This document shows positions 1 through 6,387 of a stretch of 7,178 nucleotides of DNA, piece by piece. How positions within the stretch are numbered: position 1 is the stretch's first letter; each line of letters opens with the position of its first letter. The notes beneath the pieces were generated by a model that was not told the DNA's origin, ran no database searches, and saw nothing but the letters and a program-made list of their open reading frames with translations. Origin of the DNA: an uncultured Chthoniobacterales bacterium (lineage in GTDB: Bacteria; Verrucomicrobiota; Verrucomicrobiae; Chthoniobacterales; UBA10450); NCBI GenBank assembly GCA_955652855.1, contig CATPCN010000021.1, forward strand, positions 1 to 7,178, in the 5' to 3' direction. Both the position numbers and the translations under genes were made by a program.

Positions 1-1208
1 GATCGCGCCAATCTTCGCGCCGGTCTCGCCGCCAAACAATTTCGCGGCGTTCGCGGTTGAGCATTGAAGAATCTGCATCGGCGTAAGGCCGGCTTCGCGC
101 ATCAACTGAAACTCGCGAAAGATCGCCGGACCATGGATCGTGCCGACGTTTCCGGCGTCGGTGCCGGTGGCAATGGTCACGCCGGCGCCTTCGAGCGTTT
201 TCAGATTCTTGAGGGCGACATCGTAAATCTTCTTGATGCGATCGAGCGCGGCGTCCGGATTGGCCAGCGCGGTCTTGATCCGATCGGGCAATTGATCCTG
301 CGGCAATTTCGTGACATCAAGCGTCGCGATCACTTCCGGATTGCCCCACGCTTTTTCTTCCGGCGTGAGATTCAACTTGTTCGCGAAGGTGCGGCCGTAA
401 CGCTCGAAGACGACGAGCGTCGGGCACAAAATCGTATGTCGATCTTGCAGCAGTTTCACAAAGCGCTCATCGACTTCTTTATCGATCACGCTGTGCACAA
501 GAATGTCGGCGCCTTCTGCAACCGCGGCGCGCGCCGTCTCCAGCTCGGTCGCGTGCACGGCAGTTTGCGCGCGTGACTTTCTTCGACCGTCGCGCGGACG
601 ATCGGCCGGAAGCTGTCGACCGGATGATCTTTGTCGACGATGTACCAAATCTTGACGAGATCCGGATTTTGCGCGGCTAGTTTGCGCACGAATTCGCGCG
701 CTTGCTCGGGATTGTCGATCTTAACGATTGGCGGATCGCCGAGATCGAGTTGCGGACGCGACACACTTGAGATCAATGGGCCAGCGACGGCAACGGACGT
801 AATGCCGCTGCGCAAATAACGCTCGAGCGTATCGGGCAAGTTGCGCTTGATCATCGCGACTTCGTCCGCATAGGGCCGCACTTTTGTTAGATCGACACCG
901 TCGGGGCGCGTGAAGAGATCGCCCGATTGAAAAAAATGGACGTGCGTGTCGATGTAACCGGGAAGAATCCAGCGGCCTTTTGCATCGACAATTTTCGTGC
1001 CGGTGGGAACCGCGATCTCTTTCGCGCTGCCCGCAGCGACAACGTGATCGCCTTCAATGATAATGACGGCGTTCTCGATCACTTTCGATTGCCCGGGATT
1101 GATGAGCGTGCCGCCAGTGATGGCGATTTTGGAATCCGCGGCGATGGCGGAGGCCAATAAGATTGTGAGAAAAGTGCTGACGGTTGCGATGTAGCGGAAA
1201 GTTTTCAT
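1..1208 (-). pseudogene. Exported metal-dependent amidohydrolase, frameshifted and cut by the left window edge
   Basis: Imidazolonepropionase-like amidohydrolase (COG1228-type), a hydrolase of cyclic amides or peptide-like bonds; the substrate cannot be told. The chosen start, the ATG at 1206-1208, gives a clean signal peptide (residues 1-24, hydrophobic core STFLTILLASAIA), implying export. The longer start at 1337 would bury this signal and was rejected. Next come the small beta domain (ITGGTLINPG), the metal motif D87-T-H89-V-H91 and K186 in DLVKIW, the probable carbamylated lysine. The frame breaks after HARKL near 561-563. In the -1-shifted frame the protein resumes at once with AVHATELETARAA, then ADILVHSV (two more histidine ligands) and ATGTDAGNVGTIHGP (metal aspartate), and stays open to position 1. 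Unshifted, the first frame ends at the TGA at 486-488 after 240 residues and lacks half the active site. It may be a real pseudogene or a sequencing or assembly error. The family assignment is firm; the gene's intactness is not. Confidence 0.85.
558..568 (-). other. Frameshift point in the amidohydrolase
   Basis: Read on the minus strand, the codons AAA CTG (K-L) are followed by GCC GTG CAC (A-V-H) in a frame sharing the G of CTG, so the frame moves by one base. A one-base loss would restore the frame. A seven-base loss between two ACTG copies would also restore it, and would give the more usual family spacing (K-L-x-T-A-V-H). No slippery heptamer or strong downstream hairpin suggests programmed frameshifting. 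Confidence 0.8.
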
Positions 1209-1335
1209 AGCTGGCGGCGTGAGGCCGTTACGCTGGTTGTAAGCCGCCGCGATGAAAATGAAAAGCCGGCCGTTTCCACCAGCGCTGCTGCGAGATCCCT
1301 CGCATGCGCGCGAGAGTGAACGATATTCCTCCAGC
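1209..1335. promoter_or_regulatory. Divergent intergenic region between the amidohydrolase and the helical protein gene
   Basis: These 127 bases separate the start codons of two divergently transcribed genes, so promoters for both should lie here or just inside the coding regions. I see no convincing -35/-10 pair, sigma-54 promoter or Shine-Dalgarno sequence on either strand. The assignment rests on gene orientation alone. Confidence 0.4.
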
Positions 1336-1815
1336 ATGGAAAACCTGCCGTCCTACTTAAACGATCATCTCGCTGGGGCGGTCGCCGCATTGGAACTGGT
1401 GGATCATTTGATAAAAACCCACAAGGGAAAGCCGCTCGAAAGTTTCTTTAAGGAGTTGCGCAAAGACATCGGCGCGGATCAAGAGGCGTTGCGCCAAGTG
1501 CTCCGCACATTCGAGGCAAAGGAAAGTCTTGTGCGAAAAGCAGGCGCGTGGATGGCCGAGAAATTGGGACGCACGAAAATTGAACTCGCCGGCGAAAAGA
1601 TCGGCGAGATTGGGCTGATGCAAGCGCTCGAAGCGCTCGTCCTGGGCATCACGGGCAAACAACTCCTCTGGCGCGCGCTGGCTGCATCTGCCGAATCTTT
1701 GTCGCAACTGCGAAAGATAGATTTGGGCCGACTTGAAGAGCGCGCGATCGAGCAGTGCGAACGGGTAGAAGCGAAGCGTTTGGACGCGGCTCGGGAAGCG
1801 TTTAGATCGACATAA
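1336..1815 (+). CDS. Small all-alpha-helical protein of unknown function
   Basis: I do not recognise a characterised family. The ATG at 1336 gives 159 residues beginning MENLPSYLNDHLAGAVAALE. An upstream in-frame start at 1252 would add 28 basic, low-complexity residues and looks spurious. The protein is almost entirely predicted amphipathic helix, with no signal peptide or membrane segment, so it is probably cytoplasmic. Helices run roughly 5-28, 33-48, 50-62, 64-78 (KAGAWMAEKLG), 92-122 (LMQALEALVLGITGKQLLWRA) and 129-157. Acidic and histidine residues on the first helices (H11, E20, H24, E40, D44, D48) recall four-helix ferritin-like bundles, but there is no clear ExxH pair, so metal binding is only a suggestion. 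It is divergent from the amidohydrolase and 88 bp ahead of the response regulator. No Shine-Dalgarno precedes it. Its last codons and TAA stop lie in a sequence resembling the 3' arm of the hairpin at 6350-6378. Confidence 0.75.
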   Translation: MENLPSYLNDHLAGAVAALELVDHLIKTHKGKPLESFFKELRKDIGADQEALRQVLRTFEAKESLVRKAGAWMAEKLGRTKIELAGEKIGEIGLMQALEALVLGITGKQLLWRALAASAESLSQLRKIDLGRLEERAIEQCERVEAKRLDAAREAFRST

Positions 1816-1820
1816 AGTTC
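1804..1820 (+). repeat. Partial copy of the 6350-6378 hairpin arm at a stop codon
   Basis: The 17 bases AGATCGACATAAAGTTC match 6369-6385 at 16 of 17 positions. This copy covers the last codons (R-S-T) and the TAA stop of the preceding gene. It lacks the partner arm of the full hairpin. It could be a remnant of a small dispersed palindrome or a chance match. Confidence 0.4.
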
Positions 1821-1841
1821 GTCGGACACCTGCGTGAGTTC

Positions 1842-1865
1842 GCGATTGAGAGATTGAGCGATAGA
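1842..1865 (+). repeat. Three imperfect 8-bp tandem units
   Basis: GCGATTGA, GAGATTGA and GCGATAGA follow one another in the 88-bp gap before the response regulator. They are short and imperfect. They could be an upstream binding site array or simple slippage; nothing else supports a function. Confidence 0.25.
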
Positions 1866-1903
1866 GTCAAAGTTGCTCAGTTGCTTAATCGGTAATTCGC
1901 CAC

Positions 1904-3337
1904 ATGGACTCTCTCCAGCCTACCATCCTGATCGTCGATGATGAGAAGCACACGCGCGACGGGCTGCGGCGTTTGCTCGAGAATGATTACGACACCTATG
2001 TGGCGGAAGACATTCGCGGCGCGATGAACGTGCTGGAGCGCGAGCAAATTGATCTCGTGCTGACCGATCTGCGACTCACGGGCGAAGACGGAATGACGCT
2101 GATCGATCGTGCGCTGAAAATTCCGCATCCGCCGATTGCCATAATGATGACTGCTTATGGCTCGGTCGACACCGCGGTCGAAGCGATGAAGCGCGGCGCC
2201 TACGATTTTGTAACGAAGCCTCTCAATCTCGACAAGGTCGAGATGTTGATCGCGCGCGCGTTGCAAACTCGCCGCATGGAACAGGAAAATCGGACACTGC
2301 GTCAGCAAGTGGACGAGCGTTACGGACTGGAAAATATTATCGGCGCATCGTCCGCCTTGCACGAAGTGCTCGACACGATCCGCCAAGTCGCGCCCTCATC
2401 GGCCAACGTGTTGATCGAAGGCGAAACCGGCACGGGGAAAGAGCTGGCCGCGCACGCCATTCATAATTTGAGCCGGCGCAACAAGGCGAAGTTCGTCACG
2501 GTGCATTGCGCGGCGCTTTCGCCGACGTTGCTCGAGAGCGAATTGTTCGGGCACGAGCGCGGCGCCTTCACCGGCGCGCACGAACGCCGCGTCGGACGGT
2601 TCGAACAAGCGAACGGCGGCACAATTTTTCTCGACGAAATCGGCGAGATCGATGCGAGCACGCAGATAAAATTGCTGCGCGTGATCAGCGAAGAGCGCGC
2701 CTTCGAACGAGTGGGCGGCAATCAAACACTGCGCGCCGATGTGCGGCTGATCGCTGCGACAAATAAGGATCTGGATAAGCTCGTGAAGGAAGGAAGGTTT
2801 CGCGACGATCTTTATTTTCGTCTCAATGTCGTGCACATCACAATGCCGCCCCTGCGCGACCGCAAGGAAGATATTCCGCTTCTCGTGCGCGAATTTCTGC
2901 GTCACTTCTCCAAGGTGAACGATAAACCGGTGCGCGAACTGACCGCCGACGCGATGAACACATTGCTCACTTACAATTGGCCCGGGAACGTGCGCGAGCT
3001 GCGCACCGCGATCGAGCATGGTGTCGTTATGGCGACGGGTCTGAAGATTACGTTGCGCGATTTACCGTTGGCGTTAAGACAAGCGACCGCTGCGGCGCTA
3101 CCGGCCGGAATCACGCCGGCGAAAGCATTTGCCGAGAAGGCCAGCCCGCTCGATCTCCACGAAACCGAAAGAAGATTGATCATGCAAGCGCTGGCCACCA
3201 CGAATGGCAACATCACCGCTGCGGCCAAAAAACTCGGCATCAGTCGGCGAACATTGCACCGCAAGATCAACAAAATGAACGCGAGCAAAGCCGAGCTGGA
3301 GGAAAAAATTCCAGCTTCTTCCAAACATGCTGGGTAG
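1904..3337 (+). CDS. NtrC-family sigma-54-dependent response regulator
   Basis: Two-component transcription activator that, when phosphorylated, should use ATP to open sigma-54 RNA polymerase complexes. All three modules are intact in 477 residues, a normal family length. The receiver domain (about 6-120) has the acidic pair D12/D13, phospho-acceptor D55 in LVLTDLRL, T83 and K105 in TKPLN. The AAA+ domain (about 142-375) has Walker A GETGTGKE (173-180), the sigma-54 contact loop GAFTGA (220-225), Walker B IFLDE (241-245), the arginine-containing GRFRDDLYFRLN stretch (297-308) and WPGNVREL (359-366). The Fis-type helix-turn-helix is at about 436-458 (NITAAAKKLGISRRTLHRKI). The ATG at 1904 puts the receiver at the expected distance from the N terminus; no Shine-Dalgarno is seen. 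No histidine kinase or obvious sigma-54 promoter lies nearby, so signal and targets are unknown. Naming it more precisely (NtrC, AtoC, ZraR) is not justified. Confidence 0.97.
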   Translation: MDSLQPTILIVDDEKHTRDGLRRLLENDYDTYVAEDIRGAMNVLEREQIDLVLTDLRLTGEDGMTLIDRALKIPHPPIAIMMTAYGSVDTAVEAMKRGAYDFVTKPLNLDKVEMLIARALQTRRMEQENRTLRQQVDERYGLENIIGASSALHEVLDTIRQVAPSSANVLIEGETGTGKELAAHAIHNLSRRNKAKFVTVHCAALSPTLLESELFGHERGAFTGAHERRVGRFEQANGGTIFLDEIGEIDASTQIKLLRVISEERAFERVGGNQTLRADVRLIAATNKDLDKLVKEGRFRDDLYFRLNVVHITMPPLRDRKEDIPLLVREFLRHFSKVNDKPVRELTADAMNTLLTYNWPGNVRELRTAIEHGVVMATGLKITLRDLPLALRQATAAALPAGITPAKAFAEKASPLDLHETERRLIMQALATTNGNITAAAKKLGISRRTLHRKINKMNASKAELEEKIPASSKHAG

Positions 3338-3422
3338 CATTGATGCCATTCAACGTGCGGTGCACACGCTCGAAGCGGGCGGGCTGGCTGTCTGGGTCAG
3401 GCGCGGATATGAGGAGACGTGA
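3327..3422 (+). CDS. Possible 31-residue small protein or remnant ORF
   Basis: An ATG at 3327, overlapping the last 11 bases of the response regulator, opens a frame of 31 codons ending at the TGA at 3420-3422, 22 bases before glmM. It starts MLGSIDAIQRAVHTLEAGGL. Third codon positions are GC-rich, as in the neighbouring genes. The helix followed by an AGGL strand is reminiscent of the start of Sua5/YrdC-type proteins, but the conserved continuation is absent, so a truncated remnant is one reading. Others are a translationally coupled leader peptide, or no gene at all. No good Shine-Dalgarno precedes it. Confidence 0.22.
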   Translation: MLGSIDAIQRAVHTLEAGGLAVWVRRGYEET

Positions 3423-3444
3423 AATTCGAACGGACGTAAACTTA

Positions 3445-4830
3445 ATGACGCAGGACAAAAAAATCTTCGGGACGGACGGCGTGCGCGGCATCGCAAATGT
3501 CGAGCCGGTTACGGCCGAGACCGCGCTCAAGCTCGGCCGCGCCGCTGCGCACATTTTCACGAAGCGCAATCCGCGAACATTGCCGGCGGGCGCGCGCCCA
3601 AAAATTGTTTTAGGCAAAGACACGCGACTCTCGGGTTACATGCTCGAGAACGCGCTTGTCGCGGGCATCACGTCGCTCGGTGTCGATGTTCTCTTGATCG
3701 GGCCGCTCCCGACACCCGGCGTCGCCTACATCACGCGATCGCTCCGCGCCGATGCCGGTATCGTGCTCTCCGCTTCGCACAATCCTTACGAAGATAACGG
3801 CATAAAATTTTTTCGGCACGACGGCTACAAACTCGACGATCAGATTGAACAAGAGATCGAGCAGCTCGTTTTCACCGGCGAGATTGATTCCATCCGCCCG
3901 ACCGCTGGAAAAATCGGACGCGCCACGCGCATCGACGACGCGCTTGGCCGTTATGTCGAGTTTGCGAAGACGAGTTTCCCCAGAACGATGTCGCTCGAAA
4001 AAATGCGGATTGCGGTCGATGTCGCGAATGGCGCCGCTTACAAATCGACGCCGTGCATTTTGCGCGAGCTCGGCGCGGATGTGTTCGTCGCGCACAACAC
4101 GCCTAACGGAACGAACATCAACGCCGAATGCGGCAGCATGTTCCCGGCGGAGATTCAGCGGCTCGTCCAGGAAAACCGCGCGCACATCGGCATTACCCAC
4201 GACGGCGATGCGGATCGTATTCTCCTTTGCGACGAAAACGGCGAGATTGTCGACGGCGATGAAATCCTCGCGATTGCGGCTGTCGATCTTCTTCGTGCAA
4301 GTCGGTTGCAGGAAAACACGCTCGTTGCGACCGTCATGAGTAATTTCGGTCTCGATGAAACACTCGCCAGCGCGGGCGGCAAAGTCATTCGCACAAAAGT
4401 CGGCGATCGTTACGTGATCGAGGAAATGGTGCAGCGAAATCTCAATCTCGGCGGCGAACAAAGCGGCCACATCATCTTCCGCGATTTCACCACCACCGGC
4501 GATGGCATTATCAGCGCCCTGCAAATTCTGCGGATCATGAAAGCGACCGGCCAGCCATTGAGCGAATTGAAACGTTGCCTGAAAAAATATCCGCAAGCAC
4601 AACGCAACCTGCGCGTGAAACAGAAACCGCCGCTCGATCAGTTGCCCGACGTGATGAAACTCGTGGGCGAAACGGAGCGCGAACTTTCCGGTAAAGGCCG
4701 CGTTCTTCTACGCTACTCCGGAACCGAGCCGAAGATTCGTCTCTTGATTGAAGGCCGTGAGCTCGACAAGATCGACAAGCAGGCCAATCGGATCGCCGAT
4801 GCGATCCAAAACGCGATCGGAGCAAACTAG
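3445..4830 (+). CDS. glmM: Phosphoglucosamine mutase
   Basis: Converts glucosamine-6-phosphate to glucosamine-1-phosphate in the cytoplasm, the step before UDP-N-acetylglucosamine for peptidoglycan and lipopolysaccharide. The ATG at 3445 gives 461 residues, close to the usual ~445-450. Signatures run in order: FGTDGVRG near the N terminus (8-15), GKDTRLSG (57-64), the catalytic phosphoserine loop SASHNP with S111 as acceptor, the magnesium loop DGDADR (253-258), the sugar-binding motif GGEQSGH (336-342), which favours GlmM over other hexose-phosphate mutases, and the phosphate-binding loop RYSGTEPKIR (423-432). The frame is open far upstream; ATG 3409 would add 12 residues (MRRREIRTDVNL) unlike the family. 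A GAGGAG at 3411-3416 is too far from 3445 for normal spacing, so the start is slightly uncertain. It lies 107 bp after the response regulator. Activation needs serine phosphorylation, as known for the family. Confidence 0.97.
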   Translation: MTQDKKIFGTDGVRGIANVEPVTAETALKLGRAAAHIFTKRNPRTLPAGARPKIVLGKDTRLSGYMLENALVAGITSLGVDVLLIGPLPTPGVAYITRSLRADAGIVLSASHNPYEDNGIKFFRHDGYKLDDQIEQEIEQLVFTGEIDSIRPTAGKIGRATRIDDALGRYVEFAKTSFPRTMSLEKMRIAVDVANGAAYKSTPCILRELGADVFVAHNTPNGTNINAECGSMFPAEIQRLVQENRAHIGITHDGDADRILLCDENGEIVDGDEILAIAAVDLLRASRLQENTLVATVMSNFGLDETLASAGGKVIRTKVGDRYVIEEMVQRNLNLGGEQSGHIIFRDFTTTGDGIISALQILRIMKATGQPLSELKRCLKKYPQAQRNLRVKQKPPLDQLPDVMKLVGETERELSGKGRVLLRYSGTEPKIRLLIEGRELDKIDKQANRIADAIQNAIGAN

Positions 4831-4847
4831 GCCATGAGTGAACGCGC

Positions 4848-4956
4848 TGTCATCCCGAACGAAGTGAGGGACCTCACCTATGTTGATGGGTCACGCCATC
4901 TAACTCGTGTATCGCCAGCTTCGAAGGTGAGATCCTTCGCTCCGCTCAGGATGACA
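4848..4956. repeat. 109-bp imperfect inverted repeat (REP/MITE-like) between glmM and scpB
   Basis: Two 31-base arms, 4848-4878 (starting TGTCATCCCGAACGAAG) and 4926-4956 (ending CCGCTCAGGATGACA), are inverted copies matching at 25 of 31 positions, around a 47-base spacer. All six differences are transitions. Two become G-U pairs in a plus-strand RNA and four in a minus-strand RNA, so RNA from either strand could fold into a long hairpin, better on the minus strand. From general knowledge, sequences of the form GTCATCCTGAGCG-AGCGAAGGATCT recur between genes in several soil phyla. It has no coding capacity and no terminator-like T-run. It ends 23 bases before scpB. Confidence 0.85.
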
Positions 4957-4965
4957 CGCTTGTGT

Positions 4966-4970
4966 GAAGG
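4966..4970 (+). promoter_or_regulatory. Shine-Dalgarno-like site of scpB
   Basis: GAAGG lies nine bases before the ATG at 4980, good spacing for a ribosome binding site. It is the only clear one among the genes in this window and supports the chosen scpB start. Confidence 0.5.
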
Positions 4971-4979
4971 GCCACAGTT

Positions 4980-5639
4980 ATGACACTGGCTCGCGTTATC
5001 GAGGCCCTTTTATTCAGCGCGCAAAAGCCGCTGAGCACAAAAGAAATTGTCGATGTTGTGAAAGGAGCCGGCGCCGAAGATTCATTTTCGCCCAACGAGT
5101 TTGCGCGCTGCACCGAAGCGGAAGTCGCCGCCGCGCTCGAGCAGCTAAAGATCGAGAATGTTGAACAAGGCCGCGCTTTCCAACTCGTGGAAAAAGCGGA
5201 CGGCTGGCAGCTCGCGACCGATCCGGAATATGCCAAGTGGGTCCGGCAATTATTTCCGTTGCCGAAACCGCCGCGCCTCACGCCGCCCGCGCTCGAAACT
5301 CTCGCCATTATCGCTTACCGGCAGCCGATCACGCGCGCCGACATCGAAGCCGTGCGCGGCGTCGCCATTGATGGCGTGCTGCAAACTTTGATGGAGCGTG
5401 GTCTCGTTAAAATCACCGGCCGCGCCGACGTGCCCGGTCGTCCGCTGCTTTATGAGACGACGCAGTTTTTCCTCGAACACTTCGGCCTGCGCAATCTCGA
5501 TGAATTGCCGAATGCGGATGAATTGCGGAAGCGATATCTGCCCACCCCGCCGCGCGCCGTGCCATTACGAAAAAATGCCGACGAACAGGAATCGGGCAAA
5601 GCGGCGGATGCGCAGAACTCGCAGCCGGTCACGAGTTGA
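4980..5639 (+). CDS. scpB: Segregation and condensation protein B
   Basis: ScpB is the winged-helix partner that dimerises and binds the ScpA kleisin in the SMC-ScpAB condensin, acting on the nucleoid in chromosome compaction and segregation. The product has 219 residues, a typical length. The first winged helix covers about 2-95 (ARVIEALLFSAQKPLSTKEI, then the helix around EAEVAAALEQL). The second covers about 100-170 and holds the family signature: LTPPALETLAIIAYRQPITR (100-119), then RGV, DGVLQTLMERGLV, GRADVPGRPLLYETT and FFLEHFGL. The tail after about 187 is polar and low in complexity, as often seen. The insertion GAGAEDSFSPNEFARC (29-44) is slightly long for the loop. The start follows a GAAGG. 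scpA is normally close by but is absent from this window; glmM is directly upstream across an inverted repeat, and lemA starts 51 bp downstream. Confidence 0.95.
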   Translation: MTLARVIEALLFSAQKPLSTKEIVDVVKGAGAEDSFSPNEFARCTEAEVAAALEQLKIENVEQGRAFQLVEKADGWQLATDPEYAKWVRQLFPLPKPPRLTPPALETLAIIAYRQPITRADIEAVRGVAIDGVLQTLMERGLVKITGRADVPGRPLLYETTQFFLEHFGLRNLDELPNADELRKRYLPTPPRAVPLRKNADEQESGKAADAQNSQPVTS

Positions 5640-5690
5640 CTTGCTCGTTTAATTCGGAAACGATGCGCGCATTAATTGTCGATCTTCATT

Positions 5691-6344
5691 ATGAATAAGT
5701 TTGCTATTGGTTGCGTGGGCGTCGGTCTTGTCGTCGTGCTTTTTGTCGTCATCGCGGGTCTTGCGCTGATGGGCAGCTACAACCGCCTGGTAAGCTTGCA
5801 GCAGGCCGTCGATCAAAGTTGGGCGCAGGTGCAAAACGTTTATCAACGCCGCGCGGATTTGATTCCGAATCTCGTGAGCACGGTTGCGGGCGCCGCCAAC
5901 TTCGAGAAATCGACGCTGATCGCAGTGACGAGCGCGCGCGCCAGCGTCGGGCAAGTCAAAATCGATCCGAATAAAGCGCCGACTGATGCCGCGCAGCTCC
6001 AGGAGTTTCAGGCGGCACAGGGACAGTTGGGCAATGCACTCTCGCGATTGCTCGTGGTAAGCGAGCGTTATCCGGAGTTGCGCGCGAATCAAAATTTCCT
6101 CAGCCTGCAGGCGCAACTGGAGGGCACGGAAAATCGGATTTCGGTTGAGCGCGGAAATTTCAATACCGCCGTGCAAAACTACAACACCGCCGTGCGCTCA
6201 TTTCCGACAAACATGTTTGCGGGCATGTTTGGATTTGCGCCGCGACCGTTTTTTAACGCGCAACCCGGCGCGGAAAAAGCGCCGGCTGTGAAATTTGATT
6301 TCGGCAATGCCGGGGCGACACCGGCGGCGGCTGCAACGCCTTAG
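5691..6344 (+). CDS. lemA: LemA family membrane protein
   Basis: LemA proteins are small, membrane-anchored helical-bundle proteins widespread in bacteria. Their biochemical role is unsettled; links to envelope stress and membrane proteases are reported. The product has 217 residues. One N-terminal membrane segment (about 8-28, GCVGVGLVVVLFVVIAGLAL) is followed by the signature SYNRLVSLQQAVDQSWAQVQ and YQRRADLIPNLVSTV (29-65), a helical region, and the second signature RYPELRANQNFLSLQAQLE with TENRI (126-150). It then has VQNYNTAVRSFPTN and the FAGMFGF stretch (161-182), and a proline/alanine-rich tail. ATG 5691 is preferred over TTG 5676, which would add only MSIFI. No Shine-Dalgarno precedes it; a TGTCGATCTT copy sits at 5677-5686. 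The TPM-domain gene follows 43 bp downstream, a common pairing that suggests co-transcription. Confidence 0.95.
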   Translation: MNKFAIGCVGVGLVVVLFVVIAGLALMGSYNRLVSLQQAVDQSWAQVQNVYQRRADLIPNLVSTVAGAANFEKSTLIAVTSARASVGQVKIDPNKAPTDAAQLQEFQAAQGQLGNALSRLLVVSERYPELRANQNFLSLQAQLEGTENRISVERGNFNTAVQNYNTAVRSFPTNMFAGMFGFAPRPFFNAQPGAEKAPAVKFDFGNAGATPAAAATP

Positions 6345-6349
6345 AGCGA

Positions 6350-6378
6350 ATGTCGATCTTGTCTTGAAAGATCGACAT
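6350..6378 (+). promoter_or_regulatory. Perfect 11-bp hairpin between lemA and the TPM-domain gene
   Basis: ATGTCGATCTT (6350-6360) and AAGATCGACAT (6368-6378) are perfect reverse complements around a seven-base loop, GTCTTGA. The stem ends nine bases before the GTG start at 6388 and begins five bases after the lemA stop. No T-run follows, so it is not a classical intrinsic terminator. It could act in RNA (processing, differential expression of the pair, control of ribosome access), as a protein-binding palindrome, or be a small repetitive element. Confidence 0.7.
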
Positions 6379-6387
6379 AAAATTCAC

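Noticed and set aside
64..576. Plus-strand ORF of 170 codons
   Set aside because: It is the antisense shadow of the C-terminal half of the amidohydrolase, whose minus-strand frame carries all expected motifs; its own translation shows no recognisable domain.
2396..3019. Minus-strand ORF of 207 codons opposite the response regulator
   Set aside because: Antisense shadow of the AAA+ domain, with no start context or domain of its own.
3411..3439. GAGGAG followed by a six-codon GTG ORF ending TAA before glmM
   Set aside because: The spacing from GAGGAG to the GTG is only two bases and the peptide is too short to support.
2977..3444. N-terminal extension of the glmM frame (156 codons)
   Set aside because: It overlaps the regulator's DNA-binding domain in another frame, is arginine-rich out-of-frame translation, and GlmM proteins begin just before FGTDG.
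3610..4602. Long minus-strand ORF of 330 codons opposite glmM
   Set aside because: Antisense shadow of a highly conserved gene; long opposite-strand frames are expected at this GC content and the product has no recognisable motif.
5663..5672. 10-bp palindrome ATGCGCGCAT between scpB and lemA
   Set aside because: Short, without loop or T-run, and such GCGC palindromes are common at this base composition; not a credible terminator.
5676..5690. TTG start for lemA adding five residues
   Set aside because: The ATG at 5691 is the stronger codon and already gives the charged residue before the membrane segment; neither has a ribosome binding site.
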